Positions 63,758-64,000 of a stretch of DNA of 64,000 bases are shown here, in pieces. Under the pieces are notes generated by a model. That model did not search any database. It was not told where the DNA came from and saw only the letters and a list, made by a program, of their open reading frames with translations. Position 1 is the first letter of the stretch; every line of letters starts with the position of its first letter. The stretch covers positions 248,001 through 312,000 of the forward strand of contig CAJXGN010000001.1 of NCBI GenBank assembly GCA_913053875.1, read 5' to 3'. This stretch comes from an uncultured Agromyces sp. (lineage in GTDB: Bacteria; Actinomycetota; Actinomycetes; Actinomycetales; Microbacteriaceae). The position numbers were made by a program, and so were the translations under genes.

Positions 63758-64000
63758 CTACGACTCCTCGTCGGCGTCGGGCAGCGTGCGCATGCCGAGG
63801 AACGGCGAGAAGACCACGACCGCGCCCGCGAGCAGCTGGCAGACGGCGCCGACCCACATGGTCGGCACGACCCCGATGACCTCGGCGAGCGCGCCCGCGA
63901 GCAGGGCCGACAGCGGCATGACGCCCCACACCACGAACCGGATCGACGCGTTCATGCGCCCGAGCAGGTGGTGCGGCGTGACCCGCTGGCGGAAGCTCAC
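63758..64000 (-). CDS. MFS transporter, N-terminal part outside the window
   Basis: 80 C-terminal residues in a frame open to the window edge. RQRVTPHHLLGRMNASIRFV then VWGVMPLSALLAGALAEVIG is the conserved late loop and helix of the EntS/MefA-like MFS_3 group of exporters. One more span (MWVGAVCQLLAGAVVVFSPF) and a short acidic tail follow. Too little remains to name a substrate. Confidence 0.8.
   Translation of the reverse strand: MSFRQRVTPHHLLGRMNASIRFVVWGVMPLSALLAGALAEVIGVVPTMWVGAVCQLLAGAVVVFSPFLGMRTLPDADEES

Overview
The window is about 72% G+C, densely coded on both strands, with no gene-free stretch above about 200 bases. The gene set is that of an actinobacterium: WhiB1, MtrA-MtrB-LpqB, a fused 2-oxoglutarate decarboxylase without lipoyl domain, SigR with its zinc anti-sigma factor, and IdeR/DtxR-type iron boxes. 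Codon use, short intergenic spacers and many leaderless-looking starts suggest Micrococcales, probably Microbacteriaceae (inference). I see no rRNA, tRNA, insertion sequence, prophage or CRISPR array, so most of it looks like chromosomal backbone.

Layout. 1-1.6 kb: truncated flavin disulfide oxidoreductase plus a small HExxH protein. 1.7-6.7 kb: siderophore-iron uptake (binding lipoprotein, ATPase, two permeases, siderophore-interacting reductase) with two IdeR-like boxes. 6.7-14.9 kb: amidase, a YtrA-type GntR/ABC operon, GNAT acetyltransferase, uracil-DNA glycosylase, S51-type peptidase, phosphoribosyltransferase, K+ channel, membrane acyltransferase. 15-17.6 kb: metY and metX. 17.7-20.8 kb: an unusual two-component system whose second gene is an unrecognised membrane protein. 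20.8-25.2 kb: MFS efflux protein, thiamine-binding-type protein, GT87 glycosyltransferase, nnrD, Nudix hydrolase. 25.2-29.2 kb: two CBS/CorC membrane proteins next to guaB1. 29.4-35.5 kb: kgd and an MmpL-type transporter, convergent.

From 35.6 to 55.2 kb the content and neighbour pairs follow the Mycobacterium tuberculosis Rv3219-Rv3246c region: rsrA-sigR, aroA, rsgA, whiB1, pdtaS, an Rv3235-like gene, secA, hpf, comF, lpqB-mtrB-mtrA. Inserted are a GntR/bcp pair and a small HTH/SAF/TadZ-like cluster. 55.4-60.8 kb: a MoxR/DUF58/DUF4129/DUF4350 cluster. 60.8-64 kb: a PYROXD2-like oxidoreductase, a lipase-maturation-factor-like protein and a truncated MFS gene.

Main non-coding observations: (i) an unannotated proline-rich, rare-codon leader ORF (27559-27648, minus strand) behind a TATACT -10, whose stop overlaps the start of the CBS/CorC pair, resembling a Mg2+-sensing leader peptide; (ii) a textbook SigR autopromoter (GGAAT-N18-GTT) inside the start of aroA that would make an N-terminally extended SigR; (iii) a consistent layout of a TANNNT-like -10 placed 6-8 bases before the start codon at about 16 genes; (iv) two perfect DnaA boxes 1 kb apart far from dnaA; (v) several undescribed palindromic operators and a family of terminators sharing one core sequence.
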